Assembly (NCBI GenBank): GCA_024711005.1
Contig: JANJTQ010000034.1
Location: forward strand, 1 to 45,796
DNA: 45,796 nucleotides
Source: Opitutaceae bacterium
GTDB lineage: Bacteria; Verrucomicrobiota; Verrucomicrobiia; Opitutales; Opitutaceae
Direction of reading: 5' to 3'
In this document: piece after piece, positions 16,342 to 25,000 of the stretch
Layout of the letters: every line of letters starts with the position of its first letter
Numbering within the stretch: the stretch's first letter is position 1
Translations under genes and position numbers: made by a program
The notes under the pieces: generated by a model
Told to the model about the DNA's origin: nothing
What the model saw: only the letters and a program-made list of their open reading frames with translations
The model's database searches: none

Positions 16342-19300
16342 TTACATTGTTGGCATCGCTTTGAGTCGCATGAAGCGGCGGGCGGATTCCGTGATCGATG
16401 TGTTGTCGCGGGCCTTGAGGGCCGTGGGCATGTCTTCGAGAATCGTGACGTGCTCCGGGCCGGACGACCAGAGAGCGAGGTCTGAACTGACTTCGATTTG
16501 GAGGTTCACGGCGGTGGCGTCGGGATTCCGGGTGGCGGTCAATGTGAGGAAACCGCCTTCCGGTTCCACGAGGGGCAGACCGACGAGATCCACCGCGTTC
16601 GGATCAAGATCGAGGACGAACTCCAGTAGGTTGGGGATGCCGTCGCCGTCGGCGTCGCCGAGGTGGTTGTCCGTGGCGGGATCGAGACCGTGGGCGATTT
16701 CCCAAGCGTCGGGCAGACCGTCGCCATCGGCGTCGACCACGACCGGTGGCGGTGCGAGGAGCGTGAACTCGTTGGCCTCGCGGGCGTATCCGCTAATGAC
16801 GACCTGGTCGATGAGGCCGGCCAGTTCGAAACGGAAAGGGCTGCGTGTGGTGGTGCCGACGCCAAGCAGGTTATTGACTCCGCCCGGCAAGTCGGCGGCA
16901 AGCGTGGTGGTGCCAATGAGGTTGGCCGCGGCGGGCGAAGCGGCGAGGGCGGTCCAGTAAAAGCGCGTGTTGCCGGTGGAACCTTCCGAACCGGTGTAGA
17001 CGATGGCGACGTGGAACCATTGATTGGCAACGAAGGCATGCGCGCCGGTGATGGGGATTGTTGCCGTGACCGAGCCGGAGCCGTTGTAAAAGGAGAGCTG
17101 TCCGCCCACCACGCGGAACAGAAAACCACGCGTGCCCGAGCCGTCGTGAGAGAGGATCGTTTGTTCGGCGGTGATGCCGCCAATGCGAATAAACGCCTCG
17201 TAGGTGAAGGCGCCGTCGATGCCTTGGAGCGCACTTTGCAGGACGGGGGAGGCGGTGGTGAGACCGCCACCGGTTGCGGAACCGCCGGAAGTGGCGTGAT
17301 AGGCGCCATCGCCGGAGGCGAGCAGGTCGAAGGCGGAGCCAAACCCATCCTGGCCCGGTGCGCCGTAGCCTCCGGTTCCCGTGGCGTCGCGACCTGAGGC
17401 GCCGCCCGTGTCGGTGAGGTTGAGGGTGGTGTCGGCCTCGCCATGGTTGGTGATCGCTGCGCCGCCGGATTCCTCGAAGCGATACCAGGCGATGGTGCCG
17501 TCAACGGATGTCGGCGGTGGCGGCTCGCCCGGCGGTTCGCCGGGAGGCTGCGCCATCAAGGCGCGGATCACTTCTTCTACGTAGTCTTGGTTCGAATACA
17601 CCCCGTAGCCGCCTTTCATCACGAGGTAGTGGTGGTTCTTCATGCCGGCGGGATCCCAGGTGAAGGTGCCGTTGGGGTTGATGTTCATCGAGCCGGTGGA
17701 TTCGACGTCCCAGTAGTCGTGGGCTCCGCGTACGGCGTAGAGCACGGTCGCGGGATCGGCGACGTGCCGGTCGATCGGCGAACCTCCGCCGAAGTAGCGT
17801 TGATAGGCGATGCGGACGGGATTGGTGACGGGAGTGCCCATGAGTTCCTGGCCGGCGCGCAGGGGGCTGGGTTCGCTGGCGACCTCGCGAGGGAGGAAGG
17901 TCAGTTTTTTCGGGAAGTTCTGGATGGCGTAATAGGCGGCGGCTTGGTCGCGGGTAAAGTTCACGTTGTTCGTGGACGTGGTGAAGAAGTTGCCGCCCAT
18001 GCAGGCCCACTCCTTCACCTTTAATGAGACGAGGTCGTGTCCGTTGAGGGGGCTGTGTGCGTCGGGGGCGGACTGGAGGAGCGCGGCAATGTTGGTTAGA
18101 TAACCGACCGTGGTGATGACGACACTGTCGTCGGGTTGGGCGGCCAGGATCCGTCGGTAGGTGTCTACGGCGGCGGGCACCTGGTCGGCGAGGGGACTGT
18201 CGTGGGGGAAGTTGTCGTAGAGGTAATTGAGATAGGCGCTGGAATGGGCGGGGCCGGTGTGGGCGATGCCGAGGGGGATGGCGGGGCGACCGTAGTAGGT
18301 GTTGACCACGTCGATGGCACCGGGGGCCTTGGGCCACGAGGTGGAAGAAACGGTGGCGAGGATCTCCACTTCGCCGTTGTCGGCCAGGGCGTGCAAGACG
18401 GCCAGGGCTCCGGGGTCGTCGCAGTCGGTGGAGTAGTCGGTGTCGAAGATGACTTTGACCGGAGCGTCATGGATTTTTAGATACGCGACGACATCAACGC
18501 CGGCCCACGGGGCGGCGAGGGCTTTGTCTCCACCGGCGTGGGTGAAGATGTTCGCGGTGATGGTTTCTCCGGTGTCGGCGCGCATCCAGCGAAGGGCGTA
18601 GGGACCGGCGGGGAGGTTGATGAGGGTGAGGGAAGCGGTGCCGGTGGCGAGGGATGCGGAGCCGCCGTCGGTGGCGGCGTTCGGGTGATAGAGGACGAAG
18701 GCGGAGTCGTCGGGCTTGCGCATGGCCTTTACTCGCTTGGTGGCGATGGGACCGGTGACGCGGGTGTCGGCGGGGAGCCAGCCGGCGAGCTCAAGGTTGT
18801 TGTCGGTAAAAAAGGATTTGAGGTGGATGGCGTCGTCGAGGCCGGTGAAGGATGTCTGATTGTAGGGCACGATGGTGCGCCAATAGCCGCCGTAGTTGGC
18901 GGAGGCGCCGGCGAGGGTCCATGCCCAGAACAATCGGCGGAAGAAGTACGCGTTGTTGGTGATACTGCGCTCGTCCTCGTACCAATCCTCGCCGTTGAAG
19001 ACATGCATCGCCGAGCCGGTATAGTTGTCCACCTGATTGGCGGAGAGCGCGGTGGTGGTTTCGAGGTGGATGTAGCTCACCCATGGGGCCGACGTGAAGT
19101 AGAACGGTTGATCGCGGTTAGGGCCGGAAGAGCGGAGATTCTTGGTTTTCCACGGATCATTGGCGGCGAGATAGGCGCCGATCTCGGCGACCATGGCATT
19201 GTTGTTGGGAAAGCCGGTGCCATGAAATGCGTCGTTGGTGACAAGCCAGAAGAGCTGAGGCCAGGCGGCGTAGCGGGCGACGACGTTGCGCAGGAAGCGG

Positions 19301-20094
19301 ACGCGTTGCGCGGCGGTGAGGCCGGCCCATAAATTTTCGTCCTGGCCCCAGCCGTTGTTGGGCTCGGGAGTGAGGATGAGTTGAACGTAGAGGTGTGGAT
19401 GGTTGTTCAACATCCACTCGAGGCGGGCGTCGTCGGTCTGGAGGGCGGCGAGATTGAGGCGGTTGCGTGTACCGTCGGCGAAGATGCGGTCCCAGCCGTC
19501 GGAGGCCTGCTGTTTCTCGAATTGGCGGAGGGCTCCGGCGAGATTGGCACGGAGGGAGGTGACTCCGAGGTTCCAGTTGTCGGTGATGAATTGCTGCCAG
19601 TGGGTGCTGTCCGGGTTGAAGAGATAGTAGGCGGTGTCGGAGACGTTGAGGAACCAGCGACCGTCGTCGGTGGCCCAGGCCTTGTTGTCGTCGGGATGTT
19701 TGACGAGCTTGCCGCGCAAAGTGGACACGACGGCGGAGAAGGTGCCTGACTGCGCGTCAAGACCGGCATCGGTGGCGGAGGCGGACGACCACGTCCAAGT
19801 TCCGGCCTCGTGAATGTAGGCACGCGCGCGCCAGGTGTCGTCGCCGTCGTGGAAGGCGTAAACGGTGATCGCGTTGGCCGCGCCGGAAGGCGGGGTAAAG
19901 GTGACGGTCGCGAGGGTGTCCTGCGGGTTGGCAACGGTGCCGTTGCCGGTGAGGGTGATCTCGTGGATGCCAAACACTTTGGCGGTTTCGACGCCTCGCG
20001 TGAAGTGGGCGGCGGTGGCGACCGGTGGAACGAGGATCACAACGGCCAGTAAGAGCGTGGCTGCAAGCGGAGACGCGGAGAGTCGGAGGAGCAT
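16342..20094 (-). CDS. Secreted DUF5060/apiosidase-like protein fused to a nucleoside-hydrolase domain, LamG and type 3 calcium repeats
   Basis: 1250 residues. A signal peptide (~1-28, LLLAVVILVPPVATA) is followed by a DUF5060-like beta domain (~35-125, VFGIHEITLTGNG...TWTWSSA). Next is a DUF4038/GH140-like barrel (~130-455, KAWATDDGRWFLNVSDTAYY, WLVTNDAFHG) and its small C-terminal beta domain (~460-540). From ~545 to ~850 comes a nucleoside-hydrolase-family domain with the Asp cluster DTDYSTDCDD. A Pro-rich linker leads to a LamG/concanavalin-like domain (~865-1105), and DADGDGLPDAW and DADGDGIPN calcium-binding repeats lie at ~1115-1165. It is probably an extracellular glycan enzyme; why an N-glycosidase-type domain is attached is unclear. 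I use the ATG at 20094; TTG 20100 is also in frame. A GTTAC palindrome lies ~111 bp upstream. Confidence 0.85.
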   Translation of the reverse strand: MLLRLSASPLAATLLLAVVILVPPVATAAHFTRGVETAKVFGIHEITLTGNGTVANPQDTLATVTFTPPSGAANAITVYAFHDGDDTWRARAYIHEAGTWTWSSASATDAGLDAQSGTFSAVVSTLRGKLVKHPDDNKAWATDDGRWFLNVSDTAYYLFNPDSTHWQQFITDNWNLGVTSLRANLAGALRQFEKQQASDGWDRIFADGTRNRLNLAALQTDDARLEWMLNNHPHLYVQLILTPEPNNGWGQDENLWAGLTAAQRVRFLRNVVARYAAWPQLFWLVTNDAFHGTGFPNNNAMVAEIGAYLAANDPWKTKNLRSSGPNRDQPFYFTSAPWVSYIHLETTTALSANQVDNYTGSAMHVFNGEDWYEDERSITNNAYFFRRLFWAWTLAGASANYGGYWRTIVPYNQTSFTGLDDAIHLKSFFTDNNLELAGWLPADTRVTGPIATKRVKAMRKPDDSAFVLYHPNAATDGGSASLATGTASLTLINLPAGPYALRWMRADTGETITANIFTHAGGDKALAAPWAGVDVVAYLKIHDAPVKVIFDTDYSTDCDDPGALAVLHALADNGEVEILATVSSTSWPKAPGAIDVVNTYYGRPAIPLGIAHTGPAHSSAYLNYLYDNFPHDSPLADQVPAAVDTYRRILAAQPDDSVVITTVGYLTNIAALLQSAPDAHSPLNGHDLVSLKVKEWACMGGNFFTTSTNNVNFTRDQAAAYYAIQNFPKKLTFLPREVASEPSPLRAGQELMGTPVTNPVRIAYQRYFGGGSPIDRHVADPATVLYAVRGAHDYWDVESTGSMNINPNGTFTWDPAGMKNHHYLVMKGGYGVYSNQDYVEEVIRALMAQPPGEPPGEPPPPTSVDGTIAWYRFEESGGAAITNHGEADTTLNLTDTGGASGRDATGTGGYGAPGQDGFGSAFDLLASGDGAYHATSGGSATGGGLTTASPVLQSALQGIDGAFTYEAFIRIGGITAEQTILSHDGSGTRGFLFRVVGGQLSFYNGSGSVTATIPITGAHAFVANQWFHVAIVYTGSEGSTGNTRFYWTALAASPAAANLIGTTTLAADLPGGVNNLLGVGTTTRSPFRFELAGLIDQVVISGYAREANEFTLLAPPPVVVDADGDGLPDAWEIAHGLDPATDNHLGDADGDGIPNLLEFVLDLDPNAVDLVGLPLVEPEGGFLTLTATRNPDATAVNLQIEVSSDLALWSSGPEHVTILEDMPTALKARDNTSITESARRFMRLKAMPTM

Positions 20095-20163
20095 GAGCAA
20101 AACGGCGGAGCGGGGAGCGTGTTTTCGGGTGTATCGCGACCCTCATCGGGCGCGATATTCTTT

Positions 20164-20215
20164 CAGGTAACGTATCCGGCGAGGTAACGTGAGGGCGGCG
20201 TCTCGTTACCGTATC
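20164..20215 (-). promoter_or_regulatory. GTTAC-type operator cluster upstream of the fused hydrolase gene
   Basis: GTTACCGTATC at 20205-20215 differs by one base from the GTTACNGTAAC palindrome found upstream of two other genes in this block. GGTAACGT occurs twice more, at 20166-20173 and 20183-20190, 17 bp apart. Several half sites in 50 bp suggest a repressor or activator binding region about 70-120 bp before the start codon. Confidence 0.45.
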
Positions 20216-20254
20216 CCCGCGGACTCCTTCCAAAGCGGAGTCCCCTCCGGGCAG

Positions 20255-20285
20255 AAAAAACCGCCGGAGCCACAAGCTCCGGCGG
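20255..20285 (-). terminator. Intrinsic terminator of the PEP-CTERM gene
   Basis: CCGCCGGAGC-CACAA-GCTCCGGCGG is a perfect 10-bp stem with a 5-nt loop. On the minus strand it is followed by six U residues (A tract at 20255-20260). It lies 48 bp past the stop of the PEP-CTERM gene. Confidence 0.9.
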
Positions 20286-20333
20286 TGACCGGGAAACGGG
20301 ACTTGGAAGTGAGCAAGTCGCCGGGGGGGCGGG

Positions 20334-21245
20334 TCAGCGACGGCGACGGCGGAAGGCGATCACGCCGAAGGCCAGACTGCCGGCGAGCAGGGCGTAGGTC
20401 GAGGGCTCGGGGATGGCGGCGATGGTAATCGAACCGGTGTAGTCGCCGTCGGTAAAGTAGGCGTCGTAGGCGGCATTGAGGTCCGAGTAGCTATAGGTGA
20501 CGCCCGCCGTCAAGACGGTGCCGCCAATGGTCGCCGAGGCGACCGTGATGTTGTGCGTGAGGGTGACCAGAGAGCCCGTGTTGATCGTTAGCGACGCATT
20601 GCCGGCGGTGAGGTTGTTGGTTAGCAGCAGGGAGCCGCTGTTGATGTTGATGCTGCCGGTGAAAGCGGAGGCGTTGGCGATATCCAGATTTATGAAGTGG
20701 CCGGTGATGGCGGCGCTCTTGTCAAAGATGAGGTTCTGAGAGCCTGTGAGGGTACCCACATTCAGCCGGTAGCCGCGGTTGGTGGTGCCCACCCCGAATG
20801 TGATGTCGGCATTGACGTCGAATGTGCCGACCGACAGGCGCTGACCCAACGACGAGGTGTTGCCTGCCGAGACCGCGGCGGCGTCCGTCACGATCAGGTG
20901 GTTGACCGAAGCGGTGGAGTTGGAGCCGACCTTGAGAATAAAAGACGTGCCGACCCCGTTGAGGACCAACGTGTCACCCTCGAAGACGTCATTGGCGGTC
21001 GTATCGCGGCTGCGGACCGCTTTGCCATTGGAGTAATACACGCCGGTCGGGTCCATTGTCCCGAGTAACGTGCCCCCGGAGGTCGCGGTAAACCACCCTT
21101 GGGTGTCGTTGGTGCGATTCCAGTGGTGGCTGGAGTCATGATTGTTCTGGAGGTAGTAGTCGACGGCTTGGGCGGAACCGAGCCCGACGGTGGCGAACGC
21201 GACGGCGGCGATGGCCGGGCGAGTATATGCGAACATGCGTTTCAT
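20334..21245 (-). CDS. PEP-CTERM sorting-domain protein with beta-strand repeats
   Basis: 303 residues with a signal peptide (MKRMFAYTR...VGLGSAQA) and a low-complexity, Thr/Ser/Asn/Gly-rich beta-repeat body of the kind found in autotransporter-associated repeat proteins. The C-terminal PEP-CTERM tripartite tail has IPEPSTYALL, a hydrophobic helix and RRRRR. By family knowledge such proteins are handled by an exosortase/archaeosortase-type enzyme and end up at the cell surface; no sortase gene is in the window. A second in-frame ATG lies three codons on. It stands between the GH5 enzyme and the fused hydrolase, with its own terminator and an upstream GTTACTGTAAC palindrome. Confidence 0.88.
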   Translation of the reverse strand: MKRMFAYTRPAIAAVAFATVGLGSAQAVDYYLQNNHDSSHHWNRTNDTQGWFTATSGGTLLGTMDPTGVYYSNGKAVRSRDTTANDVFEGDTLVLNGVGTSFILKVGSNSTASVNHLIVTDAAAVSAGNTSSLGQRLSVGTFDVNADITFGVGTTNRGYRLNVGTLTGSQNLIFDKSAAITGHFINLDIANASAFTGSININSGSLLLTNNLTAGNASLTINTGSLVTLTHNITVASATIGGTVLTAGVTYSYSDLNAAYDAYFTDGDYTGSITIAAIPEPSTYALLAGSLAFGVIAFRRRRR

Positions 21246-21368
21246 AAGGGAGAGAGAACTCGATGTTGGGGTAACCGGAGGGCAATGCGGCGTACCGGCA
21301 TATGGCCGGGAATCACGCGATGACAGAGACCTAGCAGGGAAAAATACCCGGGCGGAGCGGTTTTTAAT

Positions 21369-21379
21369 GTTACTGTAAC
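21369..21379 (-). promoter_or_regulatory. GTTACTGTAAC palindrome upstream of the PEP-CTERM gene
   Basis: A perfect 11-bp palindrome 124 bp before the start codon. On the minus strand it reads CGTTACAGTAACA and is followed by an A-rich tract. The same palindrome with one centre change occurs at 27591-27601. Confidence 0.55.
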
Positions 21380-21429
21380 GACCCGTGGGGAGAAGGCGTG
21401 CGTCGCCAGGCTTGGGCTGGAGAGGCGGT

Positions 21430-22990
21430 TCAGTTGCCAAGGACCTGAAGCAGACCGGTGCCGGTGAGACGGGCGGAGGTATTGGCCGCGCCGGATCCGA
21501 TCGGACCCCAGGCTCCCGGAGCGACGAAGCTCGAACCGCCATCGAGCGAGAGCTTGCCGATCGTGTCGGTGCCGGTGAAGGCAAGATCGGCGGTCGCGGT
21601 GCCGTCAATGATGAGCGATGCGGCATCGGCGATGTAGTCTTGAGTGGATCCCTGCGCAAGGCGGAGGGTGGCGCCGTTGGCGACGGTGATGTTACCGGTG
21701 CCCAGCGCGCCGGCGGCATGGGCGCGCAGCGTGCCGGTCGAGACGATGGTGCCGCCGGAGTAGGTGTTGGCGCCATTGGTCAGCGTGGTGTGGTCGGTCG
21801 CGTTCGCCATACCGATGGCCAGTGTGCCGGGGCCGCGGATCCGCGAGGCGATCGTCAACGTGCGGCCGGCCGTGGCCGAACTCACGCCGAGTCCGCCGGA
21901 TTGCAGCGTCAGCCCGCCGGCCAGCGTGAAGGCGCCGTTCAGCGCCAGAGAAAGGTAGCCATTATTTGAATACATATCTCCGACGGTGATCACGCCAGGC
22001 GAGGTTGTGCGCATCACCATCCGGCCGCCGTCCAGCAGCAGCAACGCATCGCCCTGGAATGTGTGACTGGATGTGTTTCCGGACGTGCGGAGGTCGAGGC
22101 CGTCCACCACGTAGATGGCGCCGGCGTGCGGCGCCAGTCCGTCGCTCCAGCGGGTTCCGCCGGTGAAACTGGTCTGGTCCCAGGTGTCGCCGGCGGTGAG
22201 TTCGACGTAGGCGGCCGGCCCGACTTGCAGGCGGCCGGTGCCGGTGAGGCGGGCGAAGGTGTGGGCCGCGCCGGAGCCGACCGCGCCCCAGACACCGGCG
22301 GCGACGTAGGTCGCGCCGCCGTCGAGCGAGAGCGCGCCGATGGCGTCGATGCCGTCGAAGGCGAGCTCCACCGTGGCGGTGCTTCCGACGACGAGCGATG
22401 CGGTGTCGGCGAGGTAATCATGCGCGGCGCCTTGTGCGAGACGGAGGCCGGCTCCGTTGGCGACGGTGACGCCGCCTGTGCCGAGCGCGTGGTCGGCATG
22501 GGCGCGCAGCAGACCGGTCGTGACGGACGTGCCGCCGGCGTAGGCATTGGCGGGGTTGGTCAGCGTGGCATGGTCGGTCGCGTTGGCCATGCCGATGGTC
22601 AGGCCGCCGGGGCCGGTGATCCTCGCGGTGATCGTCAGCGTGCGGTTCGACGTGGCCGAGCTGACCGCCAGTCCGCCGGATTGCAGCGTGAGGTTGCCCG
22701 CGAGCGTGAAGGCGCTGTTTAAGGCCAGCGAGATGTAGCCACCGTTCGAATACATGTCGCCGACGGTGACCACGCCGGGCGAGGTCGTGCGCATCACCAG
22801 GCGGCCGCCGTTTTCCAGCAGGAGCGAATCGCCGCCGAAGGTATGGCTGGAACCGTTGCCGGGGCTGCGGAGGTCGAGGCCGTTGACGGTGTAATCAAAG
22901 CCGGCCTGCGGGGCCTGTCCGTCGCTCCAGCGGGCGCCGCTGGTGAAGCTGGTCTGATCCCAGGTGTCGCTGGCGACGAGGGTGCGGGAC
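21430..22990 (-). repeat. Two tandem copies of a 780-bp coding unit
   Basis: Landmarks in the GH5 gene recur with an offset of exactly 780 bp; for example, the sequence for TWDQTSF lies at 22169-22188 and again at 22949-22968. The copies are similar along their whole length but not identical, so the duplication is not very recent. Confidence 0.85.
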
Positions 22991-24843
22991 GCGGGGACGA
23001 CCGCGGTGAGGGCGACGGGCGTGGAGCGGCCGGGGTTGCCGTGCAGGTCGTAGGCGATGGCGGTGAGGCGGTGGTCGCCGGCGGCGGGCAGGGAGAGGAT
23101 GGCTGCGTAGGGAAAGGTCTCATCGATTGCCACGCGCCGTCCGTTGAGCAGGAACTCGACGAAGTCGATGGCGCCGCCGGAGTCGCTCGCGGTGGCGGTG
23201 GCGGTGAAGGGCGCGTTGACGTTGAACGTGACACCTTCCGGCGAGGCGACGGTGGCGGTGGGCGGCGTGGTGTCGGGTTTTTCGATGACGAAGCTGTCGA
23301 GCCGGACGGTGTGCGTGGTGTTGTTGATCGGGAGGCAATCGAAGGCGACGCGGTCGACGCGTTGCGTGCCGGTGAATCCGCCGCCGAGGAACCGGGACAG
23401 CGGTATGCGCACCTGCTGCCAGGCGCCGCTGGACGTGACGTAGGCGGCGGTGTCCACCCGGACGCTTTCCGCGCCGGTGGTGTCGCGCAGGAAGACGCGC
23501 ACGGAGGCGCCGGCGGTGCCCTTGAGGTGGAAGGAGAGGATGTGGTCGCGGGCGAAGTTGGGGGTGAGGTTGGCGCCGGCGTTGATCTGCATGCCGGCGA
23601 CGGCCCAGCCGCCGGAGGGGATGGTGTAGGACAGGGTGATGCCCTTTTTTGTGCTGTAATTGCCGATGGCGGAATTGGGATCCGCGAAATCGGCGGTGAG
23701 CGAGGCGGTGGGGGACTTGTCGGTATAGGTGGAGGAGCTCTGCGTGCCGCTGGAGACGGCGTCCTTATACCAGGCGAAGGCCGGCCAGTGGCGGGTGCCG
23801 GGGCCGTCGCCGTAGTTGATCAGCACGGACATTTGCGGGGCTTCGTCGTGGCTGCGGCGCGGCTCGGTCGAGAGCGCGTAGTCGCCCCACCAGGGGCCGC
23901 CGGCCCAGTAGGTGCCGCTGACGTTGTTCGCGGCCAGATAGTCGAGGGCGTTGTCGAGCAGGGCGTTCCAGCGGGTATCGTCGTCGGGCACGCCGTATTC
24001 GCCGACAAAGCCGCGCACGCCGTTGGCGTTGCACCAGTTGACGAAGTTGCTCAGGCGGGTGACGCCGGTGGCGGGAGTGGCGCCTTCGACGTCGTAGGAT
24101 GCGTCGTAGGTGCCGGAGCTGTCGTTGTCGAAATAGGAGTGCGCCTCGTAGATGAGGTTGGCGGCCGGATCGACGATGTTGATGAGATTGGTGCTGTAGG
24201 TGGTCCACTTGCTCGCGCTGCTGTAAACGTCGCCCGGAATGAGGATGGCGTGTCTTGTATCATGAACTCGGATACCATTTACGGCGTGTTGGGCGGTGTC
24301 CTTCCAGGTGTAGGCGCCGACACCGTAGGGTTCGTTCATGATGCCATAGGCCCAGAGGCAGTCGCGGTGCTCGAAGTGGGCGGCGAGTTTTTCCCAGAGA
24401 TCCCGATAGGCGGAGCGCGGCACCTGGGTGGTGCCGATGAGGTGGCTGGTGCCGGAGAGGCTGTAGCGCGCGTAGTTGTGCACATCGATGATGATGCGCA
24501 TGCCGCGCTCCTCGACGGCGTCGACCACGGCGTCGAGCCGGGCCAGTTCGGTGGCGTCGAGCGATCTGTGGAGGGTCTGCTGAACGCGTTCCCAGCGGAT
24601 AGGGAAGCGGATGAGCTCGATGCCGCGCGCCTTGTAGTAGTCGAGGTAGGACGGGTCGGGGTAGATGTAGTGGGTGCCGTAGGTTCCGGGATAGACGCCG
24701 CCGAAACCGGCGGCGGAGAGGTTGACGCCGAACATATCGGGCGGGTTGTCGCGGGGGGAGTCGGCGAAGAGCAGGGCGGATTGCAGGCCGAGGAGAACGC
24801 CGGCGAGGCGGCGGAGGGCTGAGGGGATTTGGGGTTGGTTCAT
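21430..24843 (-). CDS. Secreted GH5 glycoside hydrolase with two tandem autotransporter-type beta-repeat units
   Basis: 1137 residues. After a signal peptide (~1-27, LAGVLLGLQSALLFA) comes a GH5 TIM barrel (~35-380) with the conserved RIIIDVHNYARY, the acid/base Glu in GIMNEPYG (E171) and the nucleophile in GFVGEYGV (E282). A beta-sandwich carbohydrate-binding-like domain (~400-540) and an Ig-like domain (~545-640, TPPTATVASPEG) follow. Two ~260-residue units each begin TWDQTSF and contain VMRTTSPGV, a pattern of autotransporter-associated beta strands. It is likely an extracellular endo-glucanase or mannanase-type enzyme; the exact substrate is open. There is no PEP-CTERM tail. I start at MNQPQIPS, since the in-frame residues upstream are Pro-rich and would spoil the signal peptide. 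Confidence 0.9.
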   Translation of the reverse strand: MNQPQIPSALRRLAGVLLGLQSALLFADSPRDNPPDMFGVNLSAAGFGGVYPGTYGTHYIYPDPSYLDYYKARGIELIRFPIRWERVQQTLHRSLDATELARLDAVVDAVEERGMRIIIDVHNYARYSLSGTSHLIGTTQVPRSAYRDLWEKLAAHFEHRDCLWAYGIMNEPYGVGAYTWKDTAQHAVNGIRVHDTRHAILIPGDVYSSASKWTTYSTNLINIVDPAANLIYEAHSYFDNDSSGTYDASYDVEGATPATGVTRLSNFVNWCNANGVRGFVGEYGVPDDDTRWNALLDNALDYLAANNVSGTYWAGGPWWGDYALSTEPRRSHDEAPQMSVLINYGDGPGTRHWPAFAWYKDAVSSGTQSSSTYTDKSPTASLTADFADPNSAIGNYSTKKGITLSYTIPSGGWAVAGMQINAGANLTPNFARDHILSFHLKGTAGASVRVFLRDTTGAESVRVDTAAYVTSSGAWQQVRIPLSRFLGGGFTGTQRVDRVAFDCLPINNTTHTVRLDSFVIEKPDTTPPTATVASPEGVTFNVNAPFTATATASDSGGAIDFVEFLLNGRRVAIDETFPYAAILSLPAAGDHRLTAIAYDLHGNPGRSTPVALTAVVPASRTLVASDTWDQTSFTSGARWSDGQAPQAGFDYTVNGLDLRSPGNGSSHTFGGDSLLLENGGRLVMRTTSPGVVTVGDMYSNGGYISLALNSAFTLAGNLTLQSGGLAVSSATSNRTLTITARITGPGGLTIGMANATDHATLTNPANAYAGGTSVTTGLLRAHADHALGTGGVTVANGAGLRLAQGAAHDYLADTASLVVGSTATVELAFDGIDAIGALSLDGGATYVAAGVWGAVGSGAAHTFARLTGTGRLQVGPAAYVELTAGDTWDQTSFTGGTRWSDGLAPHAGAIYVVDGLDLRTSGNTSSHTFQGDALLLLDGGRMVMRTTSPGVITVGDMYSNNGYLSLALNGAFTLAGGLTLQSGGLGVSSATAGRTLTIASRIRGPGTLAIGMANATDHTTLTNGANTYSGGTIVSTGTLRAHAAGALGTGNITVANGATLRLAQGSTQDYIADAASLIIDGTATADLAFTGTDTIGKLSLDGGSSFVAPGAWGPIGSGAANTSARLTGTGLLQVLGN

Positions 24844-25000
24844 GGGGCATGGGGTGAAAAAGAGCGGAGGCGGGTCAGGGGCGTCGCTAGGGCAGGGGCG
24901 TGTCGTCACCTAAGGCGGGGATGGCCAAACGTGGTGAACGGGAGTGTGGCGGCGGTTTGCGTGCCATCGGGAGAACGCGAGCGACTCGGATCGGGCGAGG

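Noticed and set aside
22843-24822. A 659-residue open frame on the plus strand opposite the GH5/beta-repeat gene
   Set aside because: It is rich in Gly, Val, Ala and Asp with no domain, and mirrors the codon bias of the GH5 gene on the other strand; GC-rich DNA often leaves such frames open.
24898-24912. TCGTCACCTAA upstream of the GH5/beta-repeat gene as a GTTACNGTAAC site
   Set aside because: It lacks one base of spacing and the second half site; too weak to count.
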